The position numbers were made by a program, and so were the translations under genes. The notes below the pieces were generated by a model. The model worked only from the letters and a program-made list of their open reading frames with translations, was not told where the DNA came from and did no database searches. 64,000 bases of DNA from contig CAWIXH010000015.1 of the NCBI GenBank assembly GCA_963839995.1, positions 1-64,000 of the forward strand, in the 5' to 3' direction. Below, one piece after another: positions 36,109-45,232 of the stretch; the first letter of the stretch is position 1; every line of letters begins with the position of its first letter. The DNA is from CAWIUB01 sp963839995. Lineage in GTDB: Bacteria; Actinomycetota; Actinomycetes; Mycobacteriales; Jatrophihabitantaceae.

Positions 36109-36952
36109 TCAGCGATGCAGGCGGCGAGGCTGGGGGGTTGCTGCCGGCTCCGCGGGACCGGTCGGTGGTTGGCTTGCCGGATCGGCGGTGGTTGCCAGGG
36201 TGTTGGCGAGTTCCTGGTGCATGTGTCTGAGGGTGGCGAGTGTTTCGTCGCGGTGCCGGGTCAGGTCGGTCAGCTGCTGGGTCATGTCGGTGAGCCGCGA
36301 CGCGGCCGCGGTGTGGGCCTGTTCTCGCTGTTCGCGGGCGTGATGGTCGGCGTCGCTGCGGCGGGCGGCCGCTTCGGCGTCGGCGCGGTCGCGGGCCTGC
36401 TCGGCTTCTGCGGCGAGCTGGTGTAGTTCGGTGCGGGCGGTGTCGCGCACTTGGGCCGCTTCGGCGTGGGCGTCGTCGAGCTGTTGCCGGGCGGCGGCCT
36501 GCGCTTCCTCGATGTCGGCTTGTAGTTTCTGCTGCTGCGTGCGGGCGCCGTTGAGGATGCCGGCGGCCGTGTCGCGGGCCTGGTGCACGATGGTTTCGGC
36601 GTCGGTGCCGGCGCGGGAGCGGATCTGGTCGGCTTCGGCCTGGGCGTCGGCTCGGGTCTGCTCGGCCTCCTGGCCGGCGAGATGCAGGATTTCCCGCAGC
36701 CGATCGGACAGTGCGGCCGGGCTGCTAGTGAGCTGGCCGCGTAGCCGCCCCAGGTCGCTCTGCGCGGCGCGGAGCCGTTCGGTGATTTGCGCGTGCGCGT
36801 GCACCGCGCAGTCGTGGGCGCTGCGGGCGGACACGAGTTCGGTCTCCACCCTGGAGCGGTAGGTGTCGACCTGGCTGCGGTCATAGCCCCGCCAGCTGGA
36901 GCTTGTCAAGTCTTCTGTGTGTGGGGTGCTCCTTGTTGATGTTGGTGGGTGT

Positions 36953-37213
36953 TCAGAGTTGGGCTTGTTCGGCTCGGTGACGCAGGCGTGCTGCGAGCGC
37001 GTCGGTCCAGGAGGCGATGCTGATCGGGTCGTCGGTCTCGCCGAGGGATAGCGCGCGGGTGCAGCGGGTGATCGCGGCGGTGTCGGTGCCGGTCAGCAGC
37101 CAGTTGGTGAGCCGTTCGAGCACTTCGGCGCTGTGGTCGACGACGCCGTCCTCGACGAGCACCCAGGGTGATCGCAGCGTGCTGTAGGCGGGCCGGTGAT
37201 CGTTTCCGGTCAC
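36953..37213 (-). CDS. Small passenger ORF of the IS256 element (copy 2)
   Basis: 86 residues, identical to the protein at 32612-32872 and in the same place relative to the transposase (one base after its stop). Conservation in both copies reflects recent transposition. Function unknown. Confidence 0.65.
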   Translation of the reverse strand: MTGNDHRPAYSTLRSPWVLVEDGVVDHSAEVLERLTNWLLTGTDTAAITRCTRALSLGETDDPISIASWTDALAARLRHRAEQAQL

Positions 37214-37214
37214 G

Positions 37215-38642
37215 TCAGTTCACTCCTTGCGGCAGGCGGCCGGGGTAGGCGATGTCGAGGGCGTTGAGGGCCTGTTTCCAGCCGGTGACGAGTTGGCCCT
37301 CGACGAGCCGGCCGGGTGCGGTGCGGTGGTTGACGGGCTTGCGGCGGCGTTCCTTCTCCCGGGCGCGGGCGCGCTTGTCCTCGATGTCGCAGATGGCCAG
37401 CCAGAGCAGCTTGACCACCGCCTCGTCGGAGGGGAAGTGCCCTCGGTTCTTGATGATCTTGCGGAGTTGGTAGTTCAGGCTTTCGATGGCATTGGTCGTG
37501 TAGATGATCTTCCTTACTTGCGGTGGGAAGGCCAAGAACGGGGTGAACCGTTCCCAGGCGCGTTCCCAGACGCCGACCGCGCCGGGGTAGCGGCGGCCCA
37601 GCTCGCCTTCGGTGAACGCCGCGAGGGCCTCGAGGGCGGCGTCTTCGGTGGCCGCGGTGTAGATCGGTTTGAGGGCGGCGGCGACGGCCTTGCGGTCGCC
37701 GTAGGACACATACCGCATGGCCGCCCGAATGAGGTGGACCACGCAGGTCTGGGTCACCGTCTTGGGCCAGACGGTCTCGATCGCCTCGGGCAGGCCTTCA
37801 AGCCCGTCGCAGCAGGCGATCAGCACGTCGCGCACCCCGCGGTTGCGCAGCTCGGTGAACACCTGCAGCCAGAACCTCGCGCCCTCGGCGTTCTGCACCC
37901 AGATGCCCAGCACGTGCTTGATTCCGTCGGTGTCCACGCCGACGACGATGTGCGCGGCCTTGTTCATCACGTGCGCGCCGTCGCGGACCTTCACCACCAG
38001 CGCGTCGACGTAGATGATCGGGTAGATCGCATCCAGCGGCCGGGCCTGCCAGGCCTTGACCTCTTCCAGCACCGCGTCGGTGATCTTGGAGATGGTCTCC
38101 CGGGACACCTCGACGCCCAACGTGCGCACCAGGTGGTGTTCGATGTCGCGGACCGTCATCCCGCCCGCATACAAGCTGATGATCATGTCGTCGAGGCCGC
38201 CGGCGAGTCGCCGCTCACCCTTGGGCACCAGCCGCGGAGTGAACGTGCCGAGCCGGTCGCGGGGCACCTCCAGCCCGATCGGCCCGGCCTCGGTGAGCAC
38301 CGTCTTCGGGGTGGTGCCGTTGCGCGAGTTCGGCGCGCCGCGCCCGGCCGGGTCTCCCTTCTCATAGCCCAGGTGATCAGTGCGTTCGACCTCCAGTCCC
38401 CGCTCCAGGACCCGCTTGATCAACTCCGGCAGGAACCCGCCCTCGCCGGTCAACCGCAACTCGCCCGCCCCGGCGGAGGCGATCAGCTGGTCCAGCCACG
38501 CCTCGTCCACCAGCTCGTCGGCCAGCTCGGCGGCCGTCCGGGCGCGAGTCTGCTCGCACGCCCACGGGGGCGGCGCCGGTGGTGTCGCCCGGCCCGGCAT
38601 CGACGACTCCGGCCCCAGATCGGTGATCATTGCTGCGCACAT
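37215..38642 (-). CDS. IS256-family transposase (copy 2)
   Basis: 475 residues, identical in predicted sequence to copy 1, with the same DDE motifs (VDALVVKVRDG, CCDGLEG, NAIESLNYQL). Because it lies inside a target duplication that is still perfect, this copy is probably the younger insertion and the enzyme was active recently. Confidence 0.95.
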   Translation of the reverse strand: MCAAMITDLGPESSMPGRATPPAPPPWACEQTRARTAAELADELVDEAWLDQLIASAGAGELRLTGEGGFLPELIKRVLERGLEVERTDHLGYEKGDPAGRGAPNSRNGTTPKTVLTEAGPIGLEVPRDRLGTFTPRLVPKGERRLAGGLDDMIISLYAGGMTVRDIEHHLVRTLGVEVSRETISKITDAVLEEVKAWQARPLDAIYPIIYVDALVVKVRDGAHVMNKAAHIVVGVDTDGIKHVLGIWVQNAEGARFWLQVFTELRNRGVRDVLIACCDGLEGLPEAIETVWPKTVTQTCVVHLIRAAMRYVSYGDRKAVAAALKPIYTAATEDAALEALAAFTEGELGRRYPGAVGVWERAWERFTPFLAFPPQVRKIIYTTNAIESLNYQLRKIIKNRGHFPSDEAVVKLLWLAICDIEDKRARAREKERRRKPVNHRTAPGRLVEGQLVTGWKQALNALDIAYPGRLPQGVN

Positions 38643-39037
38643 GCTCGGTGTCTCCTTCCACCTGAAGCCACATCAGTCACTTCAGGCTCTCAGGCACCTC
38701 CCGTACACAGACCATCTGACACGCTCGCCAGCTGACCCGAAACCCCGGCTCGGAGCGCATTACGACGGTCAGGTCAGCATCCACCGGCGGCCGCGGGAAA
38801 CTCCTCAGTGTCTGCCGCCGGGTCGGTGTTGGACGAAGCCGGCCGATGACTGGGATCCGCCCGCCTGTCCGCGGCTGCGCGTCCGGGATCACTAGCCGGG
38901 CCAGTCATGCCCACCTCCTGTCCATCCACCTCGATGACCCGCCGGGCACGTCAGCCGACGCGTCGGGCGGTCTGCCGCTTACACGTGATGCCGACCTAGT
39001 ATCCGATCCTCACCTGAGCACGATGCGACCGCCGCTG

Positions 39038-39277
39038 TCAGCGGCGAGGTCCGGTCACGGCGCGCTTGCCGACCGGCGTGGCGGCGGTGCTACGCGGTGG
39101 CCGGGCGAGTCTTCCCACCGGTTCGGGCTTGGCGGCGAACGCTGGGGTGTCCCGGGCACTGCAGCACTGCTCGATCACCATCAGGACGTCGCGAAAGGTG
39201 GCCCAGCCGGCGAACTCGGCGTGCAGCCGCATGACGACCTCGACCAGCCGATCGCCCCCTGTGTTGCGCTTCGCCAT
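39038..39277 (-). CDS. Small hypothetical protein (possible three-helix-bundle family)
   Basis: About 79 residues from the ATG at 39277 (MAKRNTGGDRLVEVVMRLHAEF); an upstream in-frame start lies at 39304. The segment VVMRLHAEFAGWATFRDVLMVIEQC resembles small actinobacterial proteins that pair two helices, annotated as three-helix-bundle dimerisation domains. The C-terminal part is basic low-complexity and may follow a frameshift. Confidence is low. Confidence 0.35.
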   Translation of the reverse strand: MAKRNTGGDRLVEVVMRLHAEFAGWATFRDVLMVIEQCCSARDTPAFAAKPEPVGRLARPPRSTAATPVGKRAVTGPRR

Positions 39278-39603
39278 ACGGTCGGCCCGCTCGGCAGACC
39301 ACACGGCAGCCGCCGCATTCGAATCACGCCACGCAACTGAACGACGAATTACGAGTGCCTATCGTCCCCATGCACGTAGGACCTACGGGCTCCCCGTGTG
39401 CACGCGATCGGCTCGGTGTGCTCGGACAGAGGCAATGCCACAAGGTGAGCGTCCGCAATTCGGCGGATCAGTGAAAACGCCGGCGAGCCGACGCCGCGCC
39501 AGAGTCATTCATCTTCCCCCGGCACGTCCTCGGCGACGCGGCGCGCTGGAACCGTACAGATCAGACGGCCCAGCGCGGGCAGCCGCGAACCGGACGGCGA
39601 TGG
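39278..39603. other. No gene seen
   Basis: Short stop-broken frames on both strands; nothing recognised. The stretch separates the small hypothetical gene from the TfoX-like remnant. Confidence 0.4.
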
Positions 39604-39934
39604 TCACTTTGCCGGCAACGAGCGAGCGTATGTGACGCCACGACCTACCCACCGCTCGAGCTCATCGTCCGTCTCCAGCGCATCAGCATCGATGCGAAGC
39701 CAACCGTCCATTGCGCACCCACGCATCACAAAGCGTTGAGCATGGGCTCGCTGACCACGGCGTCGGTCTGGACTGGGTCAACCGCAGGAGCAGGCCACTG
39801 TGGCTGCTCGCGCTGACGGCCATGTTGCCGTTGATCAAGAAAGCAAGGCCGCCGAACATCCGCTTCTCGGTTAAGCCTTCCTCACCCTGGACGTACTCCC
39901 GCACACGGTTCGCGAGCCCCTCGTCGTACGCCAT
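39604..39934 (-). pseudogene. TfoX N-terminal-domain protein, two frameshifts
   Basis: The gene starts MAYDEGLANRVREYV and has the family core LTEKRMFGGLAFLINGNMAV. One base is missing after CTCCTGCGG (about 39797), and a second near 39746. The three frames joined give GLLLRVDPVQTDAVVSEP, then HAQRFVMRGCAMDGWLRIDADAL, then ELERWVGRGVTYARSLPAK and a stop at 39604. The restored length of about 110 residues is that of stand-alone TfoX-N proteins. Either a pseudogene or a spot with base-calling errors. Confidence 0.75.
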
Positions 39935-40314
39935 TGGGCGGGTATCTGCTCCCAGACGCAGCAGCAAGCGGGTCCAACGCCAGCGGCGAGGCGCCTTCAG
40001 CACCTCCCTGCGTGACCCGGCCGTACAGAATCCAGCTGGGTGCCTGTGAGTGGCCCCAGCGCGGCCAGCTATGCCGCGCAGACGGTTCGCGAGGTTGTCC
40101 TGGATGCCGCAGCGGCGGGCGAGGTGACTCGTATGACGGACCCGCGACCGGGAATTGGGCGCCCTCCGAGCGTGTCGCTGCGCAAGGCGCGTGCCCGTCG
40201 TCTGGTATCGGGACGGCGCATGCCGGTGTGCTTCGCGGCACGCGAGTGCGTCCACCCTCGCCCCCGGGGTCGTCGTATCGGACGACACCGGGGCCTACCG
40301 GTTCTGGCTGGGGC

Positions 40315-40986
40315 TCAGCCCAGCGGCCACTCCTCCAGTCGCCAGGCGGCGTCCCAGAACATCCACTCGTAGCGGGCGGTGACCGCGAAGTGCTGGCGTG
40401 CCAGGGCTTCGTCGTGGTGGCTCAGCTGCGGGCCGATTCGGTCGGCCAGGGCCAGCGCCTCGGCGACGACCTGGGCGAACTCCGCGCCGGCGTAGGTGTC
40501 GATCCAGGCGCTGTATCGGGGGTCCGGCGAGCCGCGCTCCAGCAACGCCGCTCCGACCCGGGCGTAGATCCAGTAGCAGGGCAGCACCGCGGCCAGGCCC
40601 TCGGCGAAGCTGCCTCCGTACGCGGTGGCCAGCAGGTAGCTGGTGTAGCCTAGCGTGGTCGGCGACATCGGGATGCGGTCCAGGTCCTGTTCCGCCAACC
40701 CGAGCCGTGGCAGCAGCGCCGCGTGCAACGCCAGCTCGACGTCCACCGTGCCGGCGGCGTGCCGCGCCATCATCCCGGCGTCGGCATGGGTGGGGGCCTT
40801 CGCCCCGACGACGGCCAACGCGCGGGCGTAGTCGCGTAGGTAGTGGGCGTCCTGGGCGACGTAGTAGGCGAACCGGTCGGCAGGCAGGTCGCCGCTGGTG
40901 AGTCCACGCAGGAACGGGTGAACCAGGATCGCCTGGTAGATCGGCGCGACGTCGGCCCACAGCCGCTCGGTCCAGCTGGTCAGCAT
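40315..40986 (-). CDS. tenA: TenA-family thiaminase II / aminopyrimidine aminohydrolase
   Basis: About 223 residues from the ATG at 40986 (MLTSWTERLWADVAPIYQAI); the frame extends upstream but this start gives the family N-terminus. TenA hydrolyses aminomethyl-pyrimidine in thiamine salvage. Visible motifs are HPFLRGLTSGDLPADRFAYYVAQDAHYL, the active-site Cys in AVLPCYWIYARVG, and the C-terminal RYEWMFWDAAW with the catalytic Glu. No TPP riboswitch was found upstream. Confidence 0.9.
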   Translation of the reverse strand: MLTSWTERLWADVAPIYQAILVHPFLRGLTSGDLPADRFAYYVAQDAHYLRDYARALAVVGAKAPTHADAGMMARHAAGTVDVELALHAALLPRLGLAEQDLDRIPMSPTTLGYTSYLLATAYGGSFAEGLAAVLPCYWIYARVGAALLERGSPDPRYSAWIDTYAGAEFAQVVAEALALADRIGPQLSHHDEALARQHFAVTARYEWMFWDAAWRLEEWPLG

Positions 40987-41717
40987 CGGCCGATCATCCC
41001 AAGTCACACCGGCCCGCTGGACCTCGCCACCGACACCGACCATCGCCGGACCCGGCCTCTGAGGCCTCCCCAAGGAGCGAGTCGTGCCGGCCAAACCGAG
41101 TCCGGCTCGCAGTCACGCTTCGGTGAGAGAACATGAGGACCTCACTGTTGGCAGCACGCTCGCCCTTGGGCTGGCGGCGATCCTTGCAGCATCAGGAAGC
41201 TGCGTAGCGATACAAGAACGGCATGCGCATCGCGATCGCACGTCGGCAATGAGGGGTCGTCGCGGGGGTCCATTCATCGCGCAGCTGCGACAGATTTCCG
41301 CATCTGCGGCCCGTGAAAGAACTCGCGGCGCGCTGCGGTGGGCGTCTATAACGGCTATCTGAAGCCCTCATCGAGGACTCCTCACGTGACAACGGTTCCG
41401 TTTGACGTGTCTACGCAGGGACTCGTTCACCGGCTCGCGCAATCAGGAGCGCAGCGAGGAAAGGAGAATCGCGGTGCGCACGTCGGCGACACCGGTTCAG
41501 AGAAGGTGTCTACAACGGGGTCGAAAGGGCCCGTCGGCGACGTCGGAGACACCCAAGACCGGGCTGGAGATAACAGTTGTGCACTCGCCTGGGTCGGCTC
41601 GGGCGAGGCATTCAAGTGCGTCGCGTCCATAGTGACTGTCGCTCGGTCGCGTTCTGGTCGCTTTCGACGCCAAGGAGCGATGGAGGGGTCGGGTCCGTCG
41701 AGACGACGTGTATAACC
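40987..41717. other. Gene-free stretch with a dispersed repeat
   Basis: No intact gene. At 41488-41590 it carries the second copy of the roughly 100-bp repeat first seen at 7178-7290 (ttcagagaaggtgtctac ... gagataac). A plus-strand open frame 41338-41715 covers it but is not recognised. The stretch ends with the ISL3 target duplication at 41710-41717. Confidence 0.45.
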
Positions 41718-43104
41718 GGCTCTTGTGACCGATCCGTGGGTGCCTGGGGAGACCCGGGCGCGGCACACGCCGTTCCCCGCCTACGGTTCCTGCTGTCGAA
41801 AGCTGGAATCGCGGGTGAGAGGAACGGCGTGCGTTCTACCAGGTTATGGGCTGGGCTGCTGGGGTTGGTCAAGGTCGTCGTGGAGGGCGTCGAGTTCGAT
41901 GAGGTTGAGCAGGCCGTCGTGGTATCGGTGCGGCCCCGGAAGGCTGCCAAGCGCCGGTGTGGTCGGTGCGGGAAGCTTTGCCGGGGTTATGACCCGGGTG
42001 AGGGCCGCCGGCGTTGGCGGACCCTGGACCTCGGGCTGATCCGGGCCTTCTTGGAGGCCGACTCGCCACGGGTGCGCTGCGCCGAGCATGGGGTGGTCGC
42101 GGCGCAGGTGCCGTGGGCGCGGCACGGTGCCGGGCACACCTACGCCTTCGACGACACCGCCGCGTGGCTGGTGACGCACTGCTCGAAGTCCGCGGTGCGC
42201 GATCTGTTGCGGATCGCCTGGCGGACCGTCGGGTCGATCATCACCCGGGTCGTCGCCGACGCTGAGGCCGAGACCGACCGGTTCGCGAACCTGCGCCGGA
42301 TCGGGATCGACGAGATCAGTTACAAACGCGGCCACAAGTACCTCACGGTCATCGTGGACCACGACAGCGGCGTGCTGCTGTGGGCCCACCCGGGCCGGGA
42401 CCAGAAGACGCTGGAGAAGTTCTTCGACAAGCTCGGCGAGCAGCGCTGCGCCCGGATCAGCTTGGTCAGCGCCGATGCCGCCGAGTGGATCGCGAACGTC
42501 GTCGCGGACCGGTGCCCCAACGCCGAGCTGTGCTTGGACCCGTTCCATATCGTGGCCTGGGCGGCCAAGGCCCTCGACGAGGTCCGCCGTGAGGTGTGGA
42601 ACGCGGCCCGCAGGGGCGGGCAGAAGACCCTCGCCAAGGAGCTGAAGAACGCCCGTTTCGCGTTGTGGAAGAACCCCGATGACCTCACCGAGCGGCAGAC
42701 CGCGACACTGGCCGGGATCGCCAAGACCAACGCACCACTGTTCCGGGCGTACCTGCTGAAGGAGCAGCTCCGCCAGGTGTTCGCGCTCAAGGGCACCGAC
42801 GGGATGACCCTGCTCGACGGGTGGCTGAAATGGGCCTCCCGATCTCAACTCCCAGCCTTCGTCAAACTGGCCCGCTCGATCCGCGAACACCGCGCGGGCA
42901 TCAACGCGGCGCTGACCCACGCCTTGTCGAACGCCCGGGTCGAAAGCGTCAACACCAAGCTGCGGCTACTGACCCGAATCGCGTTCGGGTTCCGCTCACC
43001 CGAAGCCCTTGTCTCCCTCGCCATGCTCGACCTCGGTGGGCTGTGCCCACCGCTACCCGGCCGCATCGCCGCATGATCCCACCCACGGATCGGTCACAAG
43101 AACC
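41718..43104 (+). mobile_element. ISL3-family insertion sequence
   Basis: 1387 bp with inverted ends matching over more than 20 bp (both read cttgtgaccgatccgtgggt inward) and a perfect 8-bp target duplication, GTATAACC, at 41710-41717 and 43105-43112. It contains one intact transposase gene and lies in non-coding sequence. Confidence 0.95.
41829..43076 (+). CDS. ISL3-family transposase
   Basis: 415 residues from the GTG at 41829. It has an N-terminal zinc finger (CGRCGKLC ... CAEH) and HTH, then the DDE domain: RIGIDEISYKRGHKYLTVIVDH (first Asp), LVSADAAEWIANVV (second Asp), LCLDPFHIVAWA, and NARVESVNTKLRLLTRIAFGF (Glu). All core motifs are present and the frame is intact, so it may be active. 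Confidence 0.93.
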   Translation: MRSTRLWAGLLGLVKVVVEGVEFDEVEQAVVVSVRPRKAAKRRCGRCGKLCRGYDPGEGRRRWRTLDLGLIRAFLEADSPRVRCAEHGVVAAQVPWARHGAGHTYAFDDTAAWLVTHCSKSAVRDLLRIAWRTVGSIITRVVADAEAETDRFANLRRIGIDEISYKRGHKYLTVIVDHDSGVLLWAHPGRDQKTLEKFFDKLGEQRCARISLVSADAAEWIANVVADRCPNAELCLDPFHIVAWAAKALDEVRREVWNAARRGGQKTLAKELKNARFALWKNPDDLTERQTATLAGIAKTNAPLFRAYLLKEQLRQVFALKGTDGMTLLDGWLKWASRSQLPAFVKLARSIREHRAGINAALTHALSNARVESVNTKLRLLTRIAFGFRSPEALVSLAMLDLGGLCPPLPGRIAA

Positions 43105-43289
43105 GTATAACCGTGGCGTCCGGATGCGGCCGATCTGCAGCGCTGCCGCCACCCCTGGATGGTGCGGGTCATCGTCGGCGTCGGTGTGCCGCCTGAGCTC
43201 GATCTCGCTGCTCTGCTTGGCGTCGCGGACAACGAGCCGTCCCAACTGATATGCAGGATTCTGGTTGGCCTGGCGCTACCATCGCGGCG

Positions 43290-43631
43290 ATGGCCGAGAT
43301 GGACGGCTACGGCTTCGGGCGCGTGAGGATCGACGGGCGTGAGGAGACGCGTGACGTGATCGTGCTGCCCGGGCGCGTGGTGTGTGGCTGGTGGCGCAAG
43401 GAAGGTCACCGGCTGGTGCTGGAGGATCTCGACGAGGTGCTCGACGAGCTGCCCGAGCGGCTGCTGGTCGGCACCGGCGCGTACCGGCGGATGCGGCCCG
43501 ACCCGGGCATGCTCGAGGCGTTGCGCGACCGCGGGGTCGATGTCGAGGTGCTGCCGACCGCGGAGGCGGTGCGGCGCTATACCGAGCTCGATCCGCGGAA
43601 GACGGCGGCGGCGCTGCATCTGACATGTTGA
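43290..43631 (+). CDS. Mth938-like (DUF498/NDUFAF3-type) domain protein
   Basis: About 113 residues from the ATG at 43290 (MAEMDGYGFGRVRIDGREET). The fold pattern VIVLPGRVVCGWWRKEGHRLVLEDL, LLVGTGAYRRMRPDPGMLEALRDRGVDVEVLPTAEAVRRYTEL is that of the Mth938-like family (PF04430), small proteins of unknown biochemical role related to a complex I assembly factor in eukaryotes. A GTG 39 bp upstream is in frame but gives a non-family extension. Confidence 0.85.
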   Translation: MAEMDGYGFGRVRIDGREETRDVIVLPGRVVCGWWRKEGHRLVLEDLDEVLDELPERLLVGTGAYRRMRPDPGMLEALRDRGVDVEVLPTAEAVRRYTELDPRKTAAALHLTC

Positions 43632-43903
43632 CCGTGGCGCTCTCGCGGGCCGAGCTCGAGCGCCGGGCGGTGGAGGCGAATAGGTCATGAAGCACCCCGG
43701 GTTTGATGGAGGCTCGGTTCTCCCGCAGATCGCGGTGATCTGACAGGTTGCTCATTCTGGTGCCGTTCCTCGATCGCTGCCAATCCCACCGGCGCGCAGG
43801 CATGGTCAAGGGGCGGCGGTGGCCGCCCGCGTAGCGGCGCGGAGCGCCCTTGACGGTGCCGAGCACCGGCAGAGGATGGGCGGTGGAGGAACGGCACATC
43901 GTG

Positions 43904-44850
43904 TTACGCTGCCGCGCCGTTGCTGGCGTAGTAGGCGGCTTCGTACTCGACCGGCGGAACGCCGCCGATCGAGTGGTGCAGCCTGCTGGTGTTGAACCAG
44001 GACACCCAGTCGCAGGTGCCGAGTTCGAGGTGGTGCACGTCGCGCCAGGGCCCGTCGTGCCAGACGCACTCGGTCTTGTACAGGCCCACCACCGATTCCG
44101 CGAGCGCGTTGTCGAAGCTGTCCGCGACGGTGCCGATGGAGGCGATCGCCCCGGCATCGCACAGCCGCTGGTGGTAGCGAATCGCCGTATATTTGCGACC
44201 CCGTAATCCGAATGGTGGATGACCCCGTCGACGGACCGTCCGGCGCGGGCGCGGATCCACAGCGCCATCTCCAACGCGTCCAGTGGCAGCTCGGTCGGCA
44301 TGGACGCGGCGGTGCGCCAGCCGACGATGCGCCTGCTGAACACGTCGGAGACGAACGCGGTGAACGCCATCCCCGACCAGGTCGGCACATACGTGAAGTC
44401 CACCACCCAAAGGGCATTGGGCCGTTCGGCACGGAACTGGCGGTTGACCAGGTCCGCCGGCCGGGCGGCGGTGTTGTCCGGCCGGGTGGTGACGAACTGC
44501 TTGCCGCGGCGCACGCCGCGCAGCCTGGCGTTGCGCATCAACCGCTCGACGGTGCAGCGTGCGACGGGGATGCCTTCGCGCCGCAGTTGCAGCCACACCT
44601 TCTCGGCGCCGTACAGGCCGCGGCCCAGGCGCCGGTCGTGATAGACCCGTTCGATCTGCACGAGTGGGTCCGCGTCCCGCAGCGACCGCGGCGACGGCGG
44701 GCGGGTCTTGGCCGCGTAGTAGGTGCTCGGGGCGATCTTGCAGCCGTGCTCGGTGAGCACGCGGCAGACCGGCTCGACCCCGAACGCCTCCTTGTGGGCG
44801 TCGATGAACTCGACTACCACGGCAGTCGCGGGTCGAGCTCCCGCGCGAAG
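43904..44850 (-). pseudogene. IS3 OrfB (rve integrase-type transposase), frameshifted
   Basis: The N-terminal part has VEFIDAHKEAFGVEPVCRVL, an HTH_21-like region and the rve domain start WVVDFTYVPTWSGMAF with the first Asp. After IHHSDYG (second Asp) two extra bases near 44200 shift the frame; the rest continues as YTAIRYHQRLCDAGAIASIG, the ADSFDNALAESVVGLYKTE segment with the Glu, and ends SIGGVPPVEYEAAYYA. This break is inside the enzyme and is not the programmed orfA/orfB frameshift. Confidence 0.85.
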
Positions 44851-45140
44851 AACGAGCTTGCCGCCAACAGGATTTCGTTGGCGCGCTTGAGCTCCTTGAC
44901 TTCCCGCTCGAGGTCCTTGATCCGCTTGCCGTCGCCGGTCGTCGTCCCGGGCAGCTCGCCGGCATCGACCAGCGCCTGCTTGCACCAGCCGCGCAGCGTG
45001 TCCGGGCTGACACCCACCCGCGGCCCGATCCGCTTACACGCCTGGTTCAACGACAACCCGGCCTCCTCGGCCCGGGCCTCCCGAACCAGACGCACCGCGC
45101 GCTCCCTCAACTCGTTCGGATACTTCCGTGGTGCTGGCAT
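44814..45140 (-). CDS. IS3 OrfA (HTH DNA-binding subunit)
   Basis: About 108 residues from the ATG at 45140 (MPAPRKYPNELRERAVRLVREA). It has an HTH_Tnp_1 domain (RIGPRVGVSPDTLRGWCKQ) and a C-terminal leucine-zipper helix (KDLEREVKELKRANEIL) used for multimerisation. OrfB begins in another frame across its end (ELDPRLPW), where a programmed frameshift normally makes the OrfAB transposase. Confidence 0.88.
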   Translation of the reverse strand: MPAPRKYPNELRERAVRLVREARAEEAGLSLNQACKRIGPRVGVSPDTLRGWCKQALVDAGELPGTTTGDGKRIKDLEREVKELKRANEILLAASSFFARELDPRLPW

Positions 45141-45232
45141 GACTCCACCCTCTCGTCGGTTCGGAGTCTCCACAAAACCCGGGGCGATTCAGATCAGCCA
45201 GACGGCGCGGCTGTCGGGTTGCGGAGTGGCGC

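Larger units (their letters stand above)
36899..38726 (-). mobile_element. IS256-family insertion sequence, copy 2 (inverted)
   Basis: 1828 bp, inverted relative to copy 1 and carrying identical protein-coding content. It is flanked by a perfect 8-bp target duplication, GCCAGCTG, at 36891-36898 and 38727-38734, the size expected for IS256. The insertion splits a DivIVA-like gene. Together with copy 1 it forms a pair of long inverted repeats about 4 kb apart, so inversion of the DNA between them is possible. The intact target duplication argues that this has not happened since copy 2 arrived. Confidence 0.96.
36109..38892 (-). pseudogene. DivIVA-like coiled-coil protein gene, split by IS256 copy 2
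   Basis: The 3' part (36898 down to 36109) encodes WRGYDRSQVDTYRSRVETEL, the start of a DivIVA-type domain, then a long coiled coil rich in Ala, Glu, Gln and Arg, and a Pro-rich end. The 5' part (38892 down to 38727) ends VVMRSEPGFRVSW. Taking out the element and one 8-bp repeat joins the two in frame (FRVSWRGYDRSQV). Such proteins (FilP or cellulose-binding-like annotations) form cytoskeletal filaments or help polar growth in actinobacteria. A TTG in the element could restart a shortened protein from 36909. Confidence 0.8.
43688..45191 (-). mobile_element. IS3-family insertion sequence, degenerate
   Basis: The ends are inverted repeats: tgaagcaccccgggttt at 43688 and, read inward from 45191, tgaatcgccccgggttt. 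It carries the classic orfA/orfB pair on the minus strand. No direct target repeat was found. Because orfB has a frameshift inside its catalytic domain, the element is probably inactive. Confidence 0.88.

Noticed and set aside
37227..38735. Long open frame opposite the IS256 transposase
   Set aside because: An antisense shadow; the same frame appears opposite copy 1, with typical GC-bias composition and no family features.
40987..41110. Possible TPP riboswitch upstream of tenA
   Set aside because: The conserved CUGAGA and GAUxUGGxUAAUxCCAGCG-type elements are not present; only a chance CCTCAGAGG was seen.
43688..45191. Programmed frameshift as the explanation of the IS3 OrfB break
   Set aside because: The break lies inside the rve domain after HHSD, not at the orfA/orfB overlap where the programmed event occurs.
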